This document shows, piece by piece, positions 62,400 to 64,000 of a DNA stretch of 64,000 bases. The stretch is from Cristatella mucedo. Lineage: Eukaryota > Bryozoa > Phylactolaemata > Cristatellidae. A program made the position numbers and the translations under genes. The notes below the pieces were generated by a model. That model saw only the letters and a list, made by a program, of their open reading frames with translations, searched no databases and was not told the DNA's origin. Each line of letters starts with the position of its first letter. Within the stretch, counting starts at the first letter, position 1. The DNA lies in the NCBI GenBank assembly GCA_009760855.2, contig WPIO01000002.1, forward strand, positions 4,053,001 through 4,117,000, given 5' to 3'.

Positions 62400-63412
62400 C
62401 CAACGGCGTTGCTACTAACCAGTATACAAATGGTGCTGAGCTCGCAAGGAAGCGTTAAAGCCACACTGCTACTCAACGAGAACAAGTGCCTGTCTCTTCT
62501 TCTGGGTCACTCGGTGCACCTCAAGTTAGATTACGCTGACGGCAAGGCCTCACTGGACGCTGTGAGGTGTGCTGAGATTAATGCTGGGAGGTCATCCAAA
62601 ATAGTTCATGCGTTCGTAATCTAGTGTCTAGATTATTGAATCTGCCTTCGATCAGGAGTCCCGGCCAGTGCCCTTAATTATCTACAGCTAGTGCACGACG
62701 CTAAGCGGCTCGTCTGCTCTGCCGTCAACGGTCTATCAGCCACATCACTTTACACGCTGACTGAGCTTCAATCGCTCCCATATCAAGCATCGAATCGATT
62801 TCCCTCGAAGACCCTCTGTCTGGCTCACAGGTCACTTCACTCGCTAGCACCAGTCTAACTATCCGAACTCCATACATCTCCTGCGTTGCACCCCCTCCAC
62901 CCGCCACTAACCCTCTAGTCATCTTGCCATCTCTCGAACTCAATTTAAACAGTTTGGCAATTGAGCTTTGAGCTCCATTGCACCAAATGTCCGAAACTTC
63001 CTTCTGGCTACAATGCTGCCTCTAATGACCTTATATCCATTTAGTCTCAGCTAAAGCTGCATCTGTTTGGATCAGATGCACCTTCGCCCCCAATGAACTC
63101 GCGTTCCGCTTGTTCCTCTGTGCTTTTCGTCCGTATCTGTGCACGATTCAATGCGTTTTATTCATCGTGGCTTTCAATAATCTGTGACTTCGAGTGTCTT
63201 TATGTTTGCTTTTGCGTCCAGGACAAATAATGAAATAATTTGCTTTTACATGCTTGATATGTGCACGGCACTAGCCAATAGGCACCTATTCCCTTACAGT
63301 GAGTCCTCAAAAAGCGTCTTGACACAGACTGCGTTCTCATAGAATGATATGCAAACGAAGTACTTTTATCAAAACAATTATTATCATTATTCTTATTATT
63401 ATTATCAAGGAC
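62400..63412 (+). mobile_element. Third LINE remnant (L2/CR1-like C-terminal domain)
   Basis: In shifting plus-strand frames KIVHAFVI, YLQLVHDA, RLVCSAVNGL and LCLAHRSLHSLAPV appear in the order of the L2-type C-terminal domain, with several stops. The end is an ATT-rich run (63377-63412). Sequence outside these motifs does not match the main family, so it is a different or much older lineage. Confidence 0.6.
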
Positions 63413-63667
63413 TTCAAGATAGCGCCATTCCTGCCGCGCCTCCATTGTAGCCTTAACGATTTTCTTTGCCATCTTTTCCTTTTAAACAGTAGAGACCAAC
63501 ATGCACACTTGGTTGACCCGCCCTCGCCTCGAAGATGCTGATGCAACATTATGCCCAGTGGGTTGGGCATTATAAAAATATCTTCGCAAGCTCTACATAA
63601 CGAGTTTGCACCCTTAGCTGTCTAATGCAGAAGTCAAACCCGGTGTCTTTGTAGGATACCAAACAAA

Positions 63668-63835
63668 ATGGGCGTCGAGAGAAAGAGAACCGTAAGGTCA
63701 CTAAAAAAATTAAGGAGAACATGGGTGCTTACTCAATGGAGCAATGCAACCAAGCACTTCCGCCAGCATCTAGAATTTGAACGCCGCTATAAACTGTACA
63801 ACTTTTTGGAACTACGTTTAAGGGCAGATTCGTGA
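63668..63835 (+). CDS. Candidate short basic ORF or first exon, unrecognised
   Basis: The ATG has A at -3 and G at +4, a good animal start context. The frame gives 55 residues starting MGVERKRTVRSLKKLRRTW and ending in ELRLRADS, then TGA at 63833. It is rich in Arg/Lys and helical. An acceptor-like ggtgtctttgtag (end about 63655) lies just before, and a donor-like AAA|gtgagt just after the stop. It may be a small protein, an exon of a gene that runs out of the window, or chance. Confidence 0.3.
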   Translation: MGVERKRTVRSLKKLRRTWVLTQWSNATKHFRQHLEFERRYKLYNFLELRLRADS

Positions 63836-64000
63836 AAGTGAGTAGCAGTATAATTTTAGGTTTAAGAAAATATTTTCATTTGCTTTAATTTTCATTTAAC
63901 TTTGTACGTCGATAACTTTTAAGTGTAACTCATTTGTTGCTATTTTCTGACTAAATGGAATCTAAAGACAAAAATGTTTCCGTTTTAATATCCGTAATGG

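Overview
This is nuclear DNA from a multicellular animal, most likely an invertebrate. The evidence is GT-AG introns, kilobase-scale AT-rich noncoding sequence, long (AT)n, (CA/TG)n and (GA)n microsatellites, many decayed copies of one non-LTR retrotransposon (LINE) family with L2-type protein motifs, and tRNA-derived SINEs. There are no operons, ribosome binding sites, CRISPR arrays or phage-like genes. The species cannot be named from the sequence.

Left part (1-23.5 kb). Fragments of a second, older LINE family (1-245, 830-1820, 6480-7365) are followed by a diverged tandem segmental duplication. Unit C (7370-16700) and unit D (17788-22855) align along their whole length, and a partial third copy, E, lies at 22995-23460. 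Unit C is longer because three L2 LINEs (9186-12531, 12899-13290, 15523-16308) landed in it after the duplication. Unit D carries one SINE that unit C lacks. One decayed L2 fragment (13640-14400 = 20440-21170) is present in both units and so predates the duplication. A second duplication pairs 2010-2770 plus 4430-6390 with 37520-38275 plus 38286-42200, with the first block inverted in the second copy.

Middle (23.5-44 kb). This is mostly noncoding sequence with SINEs and 3'-truncated, inverted or nested L2 copies. A few short exon-like stretches (25883, 28384, 38909) are only candidates.

Right part (44-64 kb). The one convincing host gene is here, on the plus strand. Four exons (45406-45828, 49416-49470, 54171-54243, 54434-54494) join with matching phases into a 203-residue single-pass membrane protein with a long coiled coil, probably of type II topology. 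A GC-rich leader, a repeated promoter-proximal block and a TG/CG-rich Z-DNA-prone tract lie upstream. Phase-compatible alternative last exons (55272-55611) and a poly(A) signal (56243) lie downstream. L2 tails and microsatellites sit in its introns. The far right holds a third LINE remnant (62400-63412), a SINE and a short basic ORF (63668-63835).

Mechanistically, the L2 family supplies most of the mobile DNA. Its RNA 3' end folds into a conserved stem-loop followed by (ATT)n, and at least two tRNA-headed SINEs carry the same tail, as expected of SINEs mobilised by L2 reverse transcriptase. The best-preserved L2 here is dead (frameshift, two nonsense codons, mutated YADD). I found no clearly undescribed biological system. 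The most informative items are the new gene model, the duplications with filled and empty insertion sites, and the covarying LINE/SINE tail.
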